Shown one piece after another: positions 19,769 to 28,640 of a DNA stretch of 64,000 nt. Where the stretch lies: the NCBI GenBank assembly GCA_040877935.1, contig JBBDNB010000032.1, positions 1-64,000 of the forward strand, in the 5' to 3' direction. Under the pieces are notes generated by a model, which was not told where the DNA came from, ran no database searches, and was given only the letters and a program-made list of their open reading frames with translations. A program made the position numbers and the translations under genes. Origin of the DNA: Chitinophagales bacterium. Lineage in GTDB: Bacteria > Bacteroidota > Bacteroidia > Chitinophagales > CAIOSU01. Position 1 is the first letter of the stretch. Each line of letters opens with the position of its first letter.

Positions 19769-21655
19769 ATGTGTGGCATAGCAGGGGTTTTTGGAATATC
19801 AGAGGTGGAAAGGTTTGAGCCATATATGGCCAAGGCTGTCAATTGCCTGTCGAAACGCGGTCCCGATTTCCAAAAAATTCAAAGTTTTCCCAATGCTATA
19901 TTAGGCCATGCCCGCCTTTCTATTATCGACACTTCTGCTGCCGGAAATCAACCCATGAGCGATTCCGCTGGTCGGTACACTATTGTTTTCAATGGTGAGG
20001 TTTATAATTTTAAGGAAATAGCTGCACAGCTTGAATCAAAGGGGGTGAAATTCACATCAGGTACGGATACGGAGGTTTTGCTCTATGCCTATATCCATTT
20101 TGGAGTGGAATGCGTGAAAATGTTCAATGGTTTTTTTGCTTTTGCCATTTATGATAAAGAAAAGCAGGACCTGTTCCTTGCCCGCGACCGTTTTGGAATT
20201 AAGCCCTTACTCCTATATCGCGATGATTCCATGATTGCCTTTGCTTCTGAAATGAAGGCCTTGATGGAGTTGCCCATAACGCGCGAATTAAATCCTGTAG
20301 CGCTTAAAGCCTATTTACAACTCAATTATATCCCCACGCCACTCAGTATTTTAAAAGGAATCGAGAAAATTGACCCTGGCACTTATTTGCAAATTAATAA
20401 GGATGGTGAAATCACCAAACAACAATATTATAAGCTGCCAGAAAAATCAGTTGAAAAATACGATTACGAAGCGGCCAAGGCAGAATTGATAAAACGAATG
20501 GAAGCATCCGTACAAAAAAGATTGATTGCCGATGTGCCGCTGGGCGCGTTTTTAAGCGGAGGAATAGACTCTTCAGTAATTGTGGCACTGGCATCAAGGC
20601 ACACCCGTCAGCTCAATACTTTTTCGATTGGTTACAAGGATGAGCCTTATTTTGACGAAACAAAATATGCCAACCTAGTTGCTAAAAAATATAAAACCAA
20701 GCACACCGTATTCTCCCTCAGCAATGACGATTTGTATGCACATTTGGATGATATTCTGGATTATATAGATGAGCCTTTTGCCGATAGCTCTGCCATTGCG
20801 GTTTATATATTGAGCAAATTGACCAGAAAACATGTAACGGTTTCGCTTTCCGGAGATGGTGCAGATGAAGTCTTTTCGGGCTACAACAAGCACTTGGCAG
20901 ATTACAGGGCGAGAAAGGGAGGTTTTCTAAATGCATTGGTCAAAGCAGGATCCCCAATTTGGAAAGCCCTGCCTAAATCCAGGAATGACAAGTTTTCCAA
21001 TTTATTCCGACAATTGGACCGCTTTGCTACGGGCTTGAAAAAATCACCGGCAGAACGCTATTGGCGCTGGTGCGCTTTTGTAGATGAAGCTGCTGCCGAA
21101 AAGCTTTTGAAAACATTTAGCCATAAAGACCAGGCAGCATTCCTGAAACTCAAAGCAAAGTATTTGGATGAATTTGAGCAGGAAAATAATATCAATGATA
21201 CCTTAAGAGCAGACATGCAATTGGTTTTGCAAAACGATATGTTGGTAAAGGTAGATTCCATGTCTATGGCCAATAGCTTGGAAGTGAGGGTGCCTTTTTT
21301 GGACCACAATGTGGTAGATTTTGCATTTGCACTGCCTGAAGAATATAAAATAGGGGGCGGATTTCGCAAAAGGATTTTGAAAGATGCTTTTAGGGAATTG
21401 CTCCCTGAAGAATTGTACAATAGGCCAAAGCACGGTTTTGAAGTGCCTTTGTTAAAATGGTTTCAAACATCGCTTCGAAGCAGAATAGAAAATGAATGGC
21501 TGGAAAAAGATTTTATTAGTGCACAGGGAATATTTAATTTGCATGAAATTGAAGCCCTGAAAAGGAAATTGTTTTCCAATGACCCTGGCGAAGTCCATGC
21601 ACAGATATGGGCGCTTATTGTTTTTCAGTCTTGGTGGAAAAAATACATGATCTAA
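19769..21655 (+). CDS. asnB: Asparagine synthase-type glutamine amidotransferase (AsnB family), copy 2
   Basis: 628 residues. It has the Cys2 nucleophile (MCGIAGVFG), the glutaminase motif KRGPD, FNGEVYNF, and PP-loop LSGGIDSS near 262-268. It is clearly paralogous to copy 1 (both have LDH/IDH before the end of the synthetase core and a RPKxGFxxPL tail motif) but too different to be a recent duplicate. It probably amidates a second uronic-acid residue or another intermediate of the same polymer. A GT4 gene follows after 9 bp. Confidence 0.9.
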   Translation: MCGIAGVFGISEVERFEPYMAKAVNCLSKRGPDFQKIQSFPNAILGHARLSIIDTSAAGNQPMSDSAGRYTIVFNGEVYNFKEIAAQLESKGVKFTSGTDTEVLLYAYIHFGVECVKMFNGFFAFAIYDKEKQDLFLARDRFGIKPLLLYRDDSMIAFASEMKALMELPITRELNPVALKAYLQLNYIPTPLSILKGIEKIDPGTYLQINKDGEITKQQYYKLPEKSVEKYDYEAAKAELIKRMEASVQKRLIADVPLGAFLSGGIDSSVIVALASRHTRQLNTFSIGYKDEPYFDETKYANLVAKKYKTKHTVFSLSNDDLYAHLDDILDYIDEPFADSSAIAVYILSKLTRKHVTVSLSGDGADEVFSGYNKHLADYRARKGGFLNALVKAGSPIWKALPKSRNDKFSNLFRQLDRFATGLKKSPAERYWRWCAFVDEAAAEKLLKTFSHKDQAAFLKLKAKYLDEFEQENNINDTLRADMQLVLQNDMLVKVDSMSMANSLEVRVPFLDHNVVDFAFALPEEYKIGGGFRKRILKDAFRELLPEELYNRPKHGFEVPLLKWFQTSLRSRIENEWLEKDFISAQGIFNLHEIEALKRKLFSNDPGEVHAQIWALIVFQSWWKKYMI

Positions 21656-21664
21656 ATAGATAAA

Positions 21665-22858
21665 GTGCCAAAAGTTTTAAGAATAATCAATCGATTGAAT
21701 TTGGGAGGGCCGACCTACAACGCCTCCTATCTTTCGAAATATCTTAGTAGCGATTACGAGACCCTATTGGTAGCGGGCATGAAAGATGAAAGTGAAGCAA
21801 GCTCTGAGTTTATTGCCAAAAATTTGGGATTGGAGCCGGTTTATATCGAGAAAATGCACCGCGCCATAAATCCATTCAATGATATTCCAGCTTATCGTGC
21901 CATTCGAAAAATTATCAGGGAATACAAGCCCGACATAGTCCATACCCATGCTGCCAAAGCCGGGGCACTGGGCAGGATAGCAGCGCACAGAGAGGGGGTT
22001 CCGGTTATATTGCACACCTTTCACGGTCATGTATTCCATTCTTATTTTAATCCCTTAAAAACAAAAGTTTTCCTTAGCCTTGAACGCTATTTGGCAAGTA
22101 TCAGCACCCGGATCATTACCATTAGTCGGCAGCAGCAAAAGGAAATTTGCGAAGATTTTAATATCTGTCCGGTAGAAAAATCAGTGGTCATTCCCCTGGG
22201 CTTTGATTTGAGTAGATTTCAGGAAAATATTGATGAAAAAAGAAAGGATTTTAGAGCGCATTATGCATTGGCAGAAGATGAAATTGCCATTGGTATTGTA
22301 GGTCGTTTGGTTCCAGTTAAAAATCATGCATTTTTTTTCAGGGCGGTGAAAAAATTATTGAAGCAAAGCAATAAAAAAGTGCGTATTATCATTATCGGTG
22401 ACGGAGAATTGAGGGCAGAACTGCAGCATTTGTGTACGGAATTGGAATTGAATTATGCCCTTAAAGACTTTTCGGAAAATAAATCTCCTGTAGTTTTTAC
22501 AGGCTGGATAAAGAATATAGACTGGGCTTATGCCGGACTGGATATTGTCGCACTGAGTTCTTTTAATGAAGGCACTCCTGTGAGTCTGATAGAAGCACAG
22601 GCAGCAAATAAAGCCATTGTGAGTACAGCAGTAGGTGGAATTCGGGATGTGGTGAAAGAAGGGACTTCGGCTCTTTTGAGCCCTTCAGGGGATGAAAATC
22701 AATTCGTTGAAAACCTATTGAAGCTGGTTGAAGATGATGCCCTTCGGATGAAAATGAGCAAAAACAGTGCAGCACACGCCCTGAACAAATTTAATTACAA
22801 AAGACTGGTCAGTGATACAGAGAATTTATACAATCAACTTTTGAATATAAAATCCTGA
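21665..22858 (+). CDS. Glycosyltransferase, GT4 family
   Basis: 397 residues from a GTG start (reads VPKVLRIINRLNLGGPTYNA; no ATG start is close). It is a classic GT4: acceptor-side motif HTHAAKAGALGR, C-terminal lobe starting IAIGIVGRLVPVKNH with the KNH segment, and donor-binding SSFNEGTPVSLIEAQAANKAIV with the EGxPxxLxEA signature near residue 300. It likely adds one sugar to the repeat unit. It is followed almost at once by the export lipoprotein gene, linking assembly and export in one transcript. Confidence 0.9.
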   Translation: MPKVLRIINRLNLGGPTYNASYLSKYLSSDYETLLVAGMKDESEASSEFIAKNLGLEPVYIEKMHRAINPFNDIPAYRAIRKIIREYKPDIVHTHAAKAGALGRIAAHREGVPVILHTFHGHVFHSYFNPLKTKVFLSLERYLASISTRIITISRQQQKEICEDFNICPVEKSVVIPLGFDLSRFQENIDEKRKDFRAHYALAEDEIAIGIVGRLVPVKNHAFFFRAVKKLLKQSNKKVRIIIIGDGELRAELQHLCTELELNYALKDFSENKSPVVFTGWIKNIDWAYAGLDIVALSSFNEGTPVSLIEAQAANKAIVSTAVGGIRDVVKEGTSALLSPSGDENQFVENLLKLVEDDALRMKMSKNSAAHALNKFNYKRLVSDTENLYNQLLNIKS

Positions 22859-22896
22859 ACTTGCAGCAAATTATAATTTGTATTTTTACACTGATT

Positions 22897-23694
22897 ATGA
22901 ATAGAAAACACGCCTACTTATTTCTGCTTGCCACTTTGTTCTGTCTCTTTTCAATGAGCTCTTGTAAAGTGATTTTCCCCAATTATATGCTCAGGGAAAA
23001 CCAAAGCTATTTTTACTACGAAATTGAAGAGTTGAAAAAGCAGGAATTGGAAATTATTCCCGGTGACTGGATCAGCTTTACCTTAACCACACAAAGTGGC
23101 ATTCAGTTGATCGATATGACCACCGGCACACAAACTGATGGACAGAACAACATGAACATGCAGCAAATGTTGCGCGGAGGTGGAGGGGCGCAGTATATGG
23201 TCAAACCTGATGGTATGGTGGAGCTTCCGGTAATAGGAGATATACTGGTAGAGGGGCTTACTCGAACTGAACTGGAAGATTTGCTGGAAGAAAAGTATTC
23301 CTACCTGTACAACGATCCCTTTGTGATGGTAAGAATGGAAGATCGGAGAGCCTATGTATTTATGGGGCTTGAAGGTGCCAAAGTGGTGCCCCTTATTAAT
23401 GACAATATGACGCTTATTCAAGTGCTTGCAGCCTCAGGTGGGGTAACAAGAGGTTCTAAGTCCCGGAACATAAGGGTGATTCGTGGCGATTATGAAAATC
23501 CAAGCATTAGAAAAATTGATTTGTCAACTATAGCTGGACTTAAGGATGCAGATATGATCATTCAACCCAATGATTTGATTATAGTAGCGCCTACAACTCC
23601 GGTTGCTGCAGAACTGTTGAAACAAGTAACGCCAATCTTGGGCTTACTCTCAAGTTTGCTTACAATATATTTATTAATTACCAGGAGAGTTTAA
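22897..23694 (+). CDS. Wza-type polysaccharide export lipoprotein
   Basis: 265 residues from the ATG at 22897. An in-frame TTG at 22861 would add 12 residues and weaken the signal peptide, so I prefer the ATG. The signal ends in a lipobox, SMSSC, at about residues 21-25, so it is a lipoprotein. The poly_export and SLBB region covers PGDWISFTL through GGVTRGSKSRNIRVIRGD. A C-terminal hydrophobic segment (LLKQVTPILGLLSSLLTIYLL) resembles the outer-membrane helix seen in Wza. It would form the outer-membrane export channel, working with the Wzc-type kinase that overlaps its stop codon by one base. Confidence 0.9.
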   Translation: MNRKHAYLFLLATLFCLFSMSSCKVIFPNYMLRENQSYFYYEIEELKKQELEIIPGDWISFTLTTQSGIQLIDMTTGTQTDGQNNMNMQQMLRGGGGAQYMVKPDGMVELPVIGDILVEGLTRTELEDLLEEKYSYLYNDPFVMVRMEDRRAYVFMGLEGAKVVPLINDNMTLIQVLAASGGVTRGSKSRNIRVIRGDYENPSIRKIDLSTIAGLKDADMIIQPNDLIIVAPTTPVAAELLKQVTPILGLLSSLLTIYLLITRRV

Positions 23695-26099
23695 TGGGTA
23701 ATAATAATTTTTTAAGGTCTATACAATCGGCCCTGGGTTCAGACTTCAACCTGGGCTTGTTTATATCAATTGCAAAAAAGAGCATTGTATGGGTGGTGCT
23801 TTTTATATTTATAGCAGCCCTCAGTGTTATATTGTATTTGCGCTATACCAATCCGGTCTATCAGGCTTCTTCCACCCTGATGCTGAAATCGGAAAAAACC
23901 GCTAAACTACTTGGGGCGGACAATGAATTTCTTGCATTGGACAGAGATGAGATATTAAGGGAAATTCAACTCATTAAGGCGACTGCTTTTACCAAAAGGG
24001 TAGTTGAAAAGCTGGATTTTGACATTTCCTATTACCGGAAAGGACGGACAAAATTAATATCTGCAGAACTTTATCCTACAGCTTCTTTTGAGCTTGAATA
24101 CGATCAAATTTATAATTCTTCTATCTACGGAATAAAAATTAATATCGAGTTTTATCAAGATGGAACTGCACTATTGAATTATGTGGTAAGGGATAAATCA
24201 GAACAGCAGCGCATAAGAATTGGAGAATATTTTGAAAACAGCTATTTCAGTGGAAAAATTGAAATTAGTGACAAAGAATATAAGTCAGGAAATCTAACTG
24301 GTGATTATTTTTTTATAATTAATGATTCAGACGCCTATGCCTCTCAAATTGCCCGTCTTCTCATTGTTTCTCCTATTAATGCCAGTACCAGGACTTTGGA
24401 GATCAGTTATAAAGATGAAAACCAATCTAAAGCTACAGACATTGTAAACACGGTGTCAGAGGAGTTTAGAAAATATGATCTGGAAAGAAAACAGGAAAGT
24501 GTCAATAATATATTGGAATTTCTTCAGGTTCAAATTGGGAACTTTACCGAGCAGCTCAATATGTACCAGGATTCCTTAAAACAATTCCGTTTAGAAAACA
24601 ATTTTCTCAGCCCTGAAAATGAAGCCAGTAATATCTTTGAGAGATTGAGCAAATTAGAAGAACAAAAAGAAATGCTCGGCTATGACCTCAATATCATCGA
24701 CTGGTATGTGGGCTATATTGATCAGTTACAGGATCTGAGGATGATATCTCCCGGGCTTTTGGAAGAGCAGTTGTCAAGTTCTATTCAATATGTGAATACC
24801 TTGATAGAGTTGGAAAAAGAAAAAGAGGCTTTATTGAGAAAAACTACCAGTGAGCATCCAAAAGCGAAATTGATTGATAAAGAGATCAATGATATAAAAT
24901 TCAGATTGAATCAGGAATTGATGAATAATATAAAGCGCCTGAATTTCAGATTGAAAAATGTTGAGAAAAATTACCAGGAGGAATTTGTTAGGTTTTTTGA
25001 ATTGCCTGAAAAAGAAGCAGAATTTGAAAGGCTGAACAGAAAATACAAGATCAATGAGTCTTACTATTTGAACCTGCTTGAAAAACAGGCTGAAATTTCT
25101 ATAGCAAGAGCAGGAATAGTCACAGATTATATAGTGCTTGAAAGGGCAAAGCTGCCTAAAACCCCTGTTGGTTTAGATGCTGCTGTAATTTGGTTGATGG
25201 CTATTGCAGGTGCTTTGTTCTTAGGTTTATTGCTTATTGTCTTAAGGTATTTATTGCACAATTCCATTGTTTCAATAGAGCAAATAAAAGCCAATTCCAG
25301 TGCCAATATTCTTGGAATTGTTCCTTCCTTAAAAGGGGAAGACCTGCTTTCTACGGTTATTGTTCAGACTAAACCAAAATCCCAAATTGCTGAAGCTTTC
25401 AGGACTATCCGATCCAATCTGCAATTTTTGACAAGTGCGGAGGAGTGTAAGAAAATAGCGATCAGTTCCACCATTTCAGGAGAAGGAAAAACTTTTATAG
25501 CTTTGAATATGGCCGGTATATTAAGCCAGCTCGGTAAAAAAGTTGTACTGGTAGATATGGATATGAGACGTCCAAGACTCAATTCTATTTTTGAAATAGG
25601 AAATGAAAAAGGACTCAGCACTATACTGGCCGGTAGAGATCAATTGGATGACTGCATATACCAGTCTGGAAAAGCCGGATTTGATATCATCACTTCAGGG
25701 CCAATCCCTCCGAATCCCGCTGAACTTATTCTTTCTGAAAATTTCAGAAAAATGACCGATGTACTCGAAGCGGAATACGACTATATTGTATTTGATACAC
25801 CTCCTGTGGGTTTGGTTACTGATGGTCTGGAAATTATAAAATGGGTAGATTACCCGATCTATGTATTTAGAGCAGATTACTCTGAAATAAATTTTGTAAC
25901 TAACTTGCAAACACTGGTTGAAGAGAATGAGCTCAAAAAGCTTTCTATTGTATTGAATGATATTGGCAGAAGTGATTCTGCATACTCCTACAGCTATGGC
26001 TACGGTTATGGTTATGGCTATGGATACGGAACAGGGTCGGGTTACTATGTAGAGGATTTAAAAGAAAAAAAATCTATATTCAGGCGTTTTTTTAGTTGA
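23694..26099 (+). CDS. Wzc-type polysaccharide co-polymerase and tyrosine autokinase
   Basis: 801 residues. Two membrane segments (about 28-50 and 500-520) enclose a periplasmic Wzz-like domain with coiled-coil stretches. The cytoplasmic BY-kinase domain has Walker A SGEGKTF at about 595-601, Walker A' VVLVDMDMRRPRL, and Walker B YIVFDTPP. The C-terminus is a tyrosine cluster with alternating Tyr-Gly near residues 765-785, the autophosphorylation site of the family. It controls chain length and export with the Wza-type protein encoded just upstream. Confidence 0.93.
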   Translation: MGNNNFLRSIQSALGSDFNLGLFISIAKKSIVWVVLFIFIAALSVILYLRYTNPVYQASSTLMLKSEKTAKLLGADNEFLALDRDEILREIQLIKATAFTKRVVEKLDFDISYYRKGRTKLISAELYPTASFELEYDQIYNSSIYGIKINIEFYQDGTALLNYVVRDKSEQQRIRIGEYFENSYFSGKIEISDKEYKSGNLTGDYFFIINDSDAYASQIARLLIVSPINASTRTLEISYKDENQSKATDIVNTVSEEFRKYDLERKQESVNNILEFLQVQIGNFTEQLNMYQDSLKQFRLENNFLSPENEASNIFERLSKLEEQKEMLGYDLNIIDWYVGYIDQLQDLRMISPGLLEEQLSSSIQYVNTLIELEKEKEALLRKTTSEHPKAKLIDKEINDIKFRLNQELMNNIKRLNFRLKNVEKNYQEEFVRFFELPEKEAEFERLNRKYKINESYYLNLLEKQAEISIARAGIVTDYIVLERAKLPKTPVGLDAAVIWLMAIAGALFLGLLLIVLRYLLHNSIVSIEQIKANSSANILGIVPSLKGEDLLSTVIVQTKPKSQIAEAFRTIRSNLQFLTSAEECKKIAISSTISGEGKTFIALNMAGILSQLGKKVVLVDMDMRRPRLNSIFEIGNEKGLSTILAGRDQLDDCIYQSGKAGFDIITSGPIPPNPAELILSENFRKMTDVLEAEYDYIVFDTPPVGLVTDGLEIIKWVDYPIYVFRADYSEINFVTNLQTLVEENELKKLSIVLNDIGRSDSAYSYSYGYGYGYGYGYGTGSGYYVEDLKEKKSIFRRFFS

Positions 26100-26138
26100 A
26101 TAGACAAATTGGCAACAATCATTTATAACTTTTGAGTT

Positions 26139-27248
26139 TTGAATAGTTTAGAACAAATCCCTGTTTTTAATCTGGTCTTTTTCGGCCTTTTCTTTGCCAT
26201 TGCCATATTTTTTTCAATATTGATTAATTTCTTGATTTTAAGGTTTTCAAGAAATCTTGGAATGCGGAATGTGCAGGAAGCCGGAGAACAGATCAGGTGG
26301 AGTGCTGAATCAAAACCTTCACTCGGGGGCTTTAGCTTTTATATTGTTTTTCTGATTTCCATAGCTGTATTGGGTATTGCGCCCTTAGATGGCAATGAAT
26401 ATTTCAGCAAAGAATTGATTGGCCTATTGGTAGCATCAAGCCTGGGCTTTTTACTTGGACTTGCAGACGATGCCTATAATACCAATCCACTGGTGAAGTT
26501 TATAGGGCAGTTTACCTGTGCAAGCCTGCTTATACTCACCGGATACACCATAGAAGCAACCAATATTCCAGAGCTCAATTACCTGCTTTCAATGATTTGG
26601 GTCATTGGGCTGATGAATTCCATCAATATGCTGGACAATATGGATGGCATTACTACATCCGTGTCTATTTCTATTCTGCTGGGCGCTTTATTGCTGATTT
26701 TGCTAAACGGGTATATAGACAATCATTACCTGATTATAATTCTTGGGGTTCTAGGAAGTTTAATAGGCTTTTTGTTTTTCAACTGGCATCCTTCAAAAAT
26801 GTATATGGGCGATACCGGTAGCCAATTCCTGGGTGTATTGCTTGCAGGCATAAGTATGCTGTTTTTCTGGAATTTCAGGAGCAATAATATTGAGTTTTTT
26901 GAGCTCCGTCAATTCATTATTCCAGCTTTGCTTTTTATAGTGCCACTGATTGATACTACAACTGTTTTTATAAGAAGGCTTGCAAGAAGACAATCGCCAT
27001 TTGTTGGCGGGAAAGACCACATCACGCACCATCTGGCCTATCTCGGACTCTCCGACAGGTGGGTTGCTGTCGTGCTTTTTCTTATCTCTTTAATTTCCAT
27101 TCCACTGGTTTATTTGGTTTATCAAAATTTTGCAGAATGGAAGTTTCAATATACTTTAATGGGGGTGGGTTATTGCCTTGCGCTGTTTTTGATCTTTCAG
27201 TTGCTTTACGAAAAAGGAAAAAGAATGCAAAAGCACAAAAAAGAATAA
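26139..27248 (+). CDS. WecA/MraY-family undecaprenyl-phosphate sugar-1-phosphate transferase
   Basis: 369 residues from a TTG start; the next ATG would remove the first membrane helix. About ten hydrophobic segments. Catalytic aspartates lie in GLADDAY (near 108) and NMLDNMDGITT (near 163). A Mg/substrate loop GKDHITHHL near residue 289 contains the HH typical of the group. It starts polysaccharide assembly by moving a GlcNAc- or related sugar-1-phosphate to undecaprenyl phosphate. It is the last gene of the polysaccharide run. Confidence 0.9.
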   Translation: MNSLEQIPVFNLVFFGLFFAIAIFFSILINFLILRFSRNLGMRNVQEAGEQIRWSAESKPSLGGFSFYIVFLISIAVLGIAPLDGNEYFSKELIGLLVASSLGFLLGLADDAYNTNPLVKFIGQFTCASLLILTGYTIEATNIPELNYLLSMIWVIGLMNSINMLDNMDGITTSVSISILLGALLLILLNGYIDNHYLIIILGVLGSLIGFLFFNWHPSKMYMGDTGSQFLGVLLAGISMLFFWNFRSNNIEFFELRQFIIPALLFIVPLIDTTTVFIRRLARRQSPFVGGKDHITHHLAYLGLSDRWVAVVLFLISLISIPLVYLVYQNFAEWKFQYTLMGVGYCLALFLIFQLLYEKGKRMQKHKKE

Positions 27249-27257
27249 ATTACTAAT

Positions 27258-28217
27258 ATGGAACAGGATCCGCTATTGACCGAGAAACTTGAAAAACTCC
27301 GGGAGAAATATGCTGCTATGGGTCAGGATATGCTGTCCTATATTGACGGTTTGCTTTATGCTGATTACCTGACTTATTGGGATTATATCCGCCTTGATGT
27401 GCTACTGAACTTACAAGTTCCCCGTACACCCTATCCCGATGAAAAGATATTTATCCTATACCACCAGATTACAGAGCTTTATTTTCGCTTGGTATTGCAT
27501 GCAGGAGAGCAAGTGAGGGAGCGCGGAGATAAACTTACGTCATCTTTTTTTACCACGCAGGTGAAGCGCATGAACAGTTATTTCGAAAGTCTGATCAAGT
27601 CTTTTGAAATAATGATCGAAGGCATGGACAAGCAGCAGTTTCTGAAATTTAGAATGGCTCTGCTGCCTGCCAGTGGATTTCAATCTGCTCAATATCGAAT
27701 AATTGAGTTGATGGCTACCGATGCCTACCTTTTGACATGGCATGAAAAAAGAGCAGAGTTCGATAAGCGGACAGACGCCAAAAGATTGTACAAAAACCTT
27801 TACTGGAAAAAAGGGGCAACTGAATTGGAAACCAAAAAGAAAACGCTAACACTCAAACAATTTGAGGTCAAATATGGAGATGATTTCATAGAAATGATCG
27901 ATGAATATCGCAAGCAAAACCTTTATTTTCTATATCGCAAGCTAAAAAGGGAAAGCAAAGAAAACCTGGATAATTTAAAACACGAGCTGCGCAAATTAGA
28001 CCATTATGCAAATGTGCAGTGGCCATTAATGCACTACCGCTCTGCTGTGCGTTATCTGCAAAAAGATCCTGAAGACATTAAAGCAACAGGCGGTACCAAT
28101 TGGCAAAAATACCTGCCTCCGAGAAACCAGTTCATTGTTTTTTATCCCGAACTCTGGACAGAATTGGAATTAAAGGAATGGGGCGTGAAAGAATTCCGAA
28201 AAGAATTTATGCCTTAA
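27258..28217 (+). CDS. kynA: Tryptophan 2,3-dioxygenase
   Basis: 319 residues. The segment DEKIFILYHQITELYFRLVL (42-70) holds the substrate-binding His of the family. The later ATGGTNWQKYLPP is the GTGGS-like loop over the active site. The enzyme is a haem protein that opens the indole ring to give N-formylkynurenine. It is a single-domain cytosolic protein with length close to bacterial members. Two downstream-pathway genes (RidA-type deaminase and semialdehyde dehydrogenase) converge on it, and its stop overlaps the deaminase stop by 11 bp. Confidence 0.9.
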   Translation: MEQDPLLTEKLEKLREKYAAMGQDMLSYIDGLLYADYLTYWDYIRLDVLLNLQVPRTPYPDEKIFILYHQITELYFRLVLHAGEQVRERGDKLTSSFFTTQVKRMNSYFESLIKSFEIMIEGMDKQQFLKFRMALLPASGFQSAQYRIIELMATDAYLLTWHEKRAEFDKRTDAKRLYKNLYWKKGATELETKKKTLTLKQFEVKYGDDFIEMIDEYRKQNLYFLYRKLKRESKENLDNLKHELRKLDHYANVQWPLMHYRSAVRYLQKDPEDIKATGGTNWQKYLPPRNQFIVFYPELWTELELKEWGVKEFRKEFMP

Positions 28218-28638
28218 AGGCTGCAATACACTTTAACTCTATTGCAATAGGAGTGGGTAAGCTGTTTACTTCCACCGTGGTTCTACAAGGTTGGTTTTCC
28301 TTAAAATACTCCGCATAAATGCGATTGAAAGCATGAAAATCCCTTTTCATATTGGTAAGGAAAACCGTTACGTCCACCAAGTCTTCCCATTCAGCTCCGG
28401 AGGATTCCAAAATGGCTTTTACATTCTGAAATACAGAATGGCATTGTGCTTCAAAATCAAATTCCTTGAAATTTCCGTTGTGGTCCAATTCCAGTCCCGG
28501 AACTTTTGAATCGTTTTTATCAGAATTGGCCCTTCGAGGCCCTACTCCCGAAAGAAATAATAAATTTCCCGCTTTCTTGGCATGAGGATACAAGCCAACC
28601 GGCTTAGGTGCTTTATCGCTGTATGTTTTGTCACTCAT
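28207..28638 (-). CDS. RidA-family protein, probable 2-aminomuconate deaminase
   Basis: 143 residues from the ATG at 28638. A longer upstream frame overlaps the ALDH gene and is rejected. The RidA fold is indicated by LFLSGVGPRR and the C-terminal NSLPTPIAIELKCIAAF. Beside a tryptophan dioxygenase and an ALDH8A1-like dehydrogenase, the likely role is hydrolysis of 2-aminomuconate to 2-oxo-hex-enedioate (4-oxalocrotonate), the deamination step of the kynurenine branch to central metabolism. A generic enamine deaminase role cannot be excluded. Two bases separate it from the ALDH stop. Confidence 0.85.
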   Translation of the reverse strand: MSDKTYSDKAPKPVGLYPHAKKAGNLLFLSGVGPRRANSDKNDSKVPGLELDHNGNFKEFDFEAQCHSVFQNVKAILESSGAEWEDLVDVTVFLTNMKRDFHAFNRIYAEYFKENQPCRTTVEVNSLPTPIAIELKCIAAFKA

Positions 28639-28640
28639 AA

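Noticed and set aside
25980-26060. Microsatellite in the tyrosine kinase gene
   Set aside because: The Tyr-Gly codon run is the expected C-terminal tyrosine cluster of the family, not a separate element.
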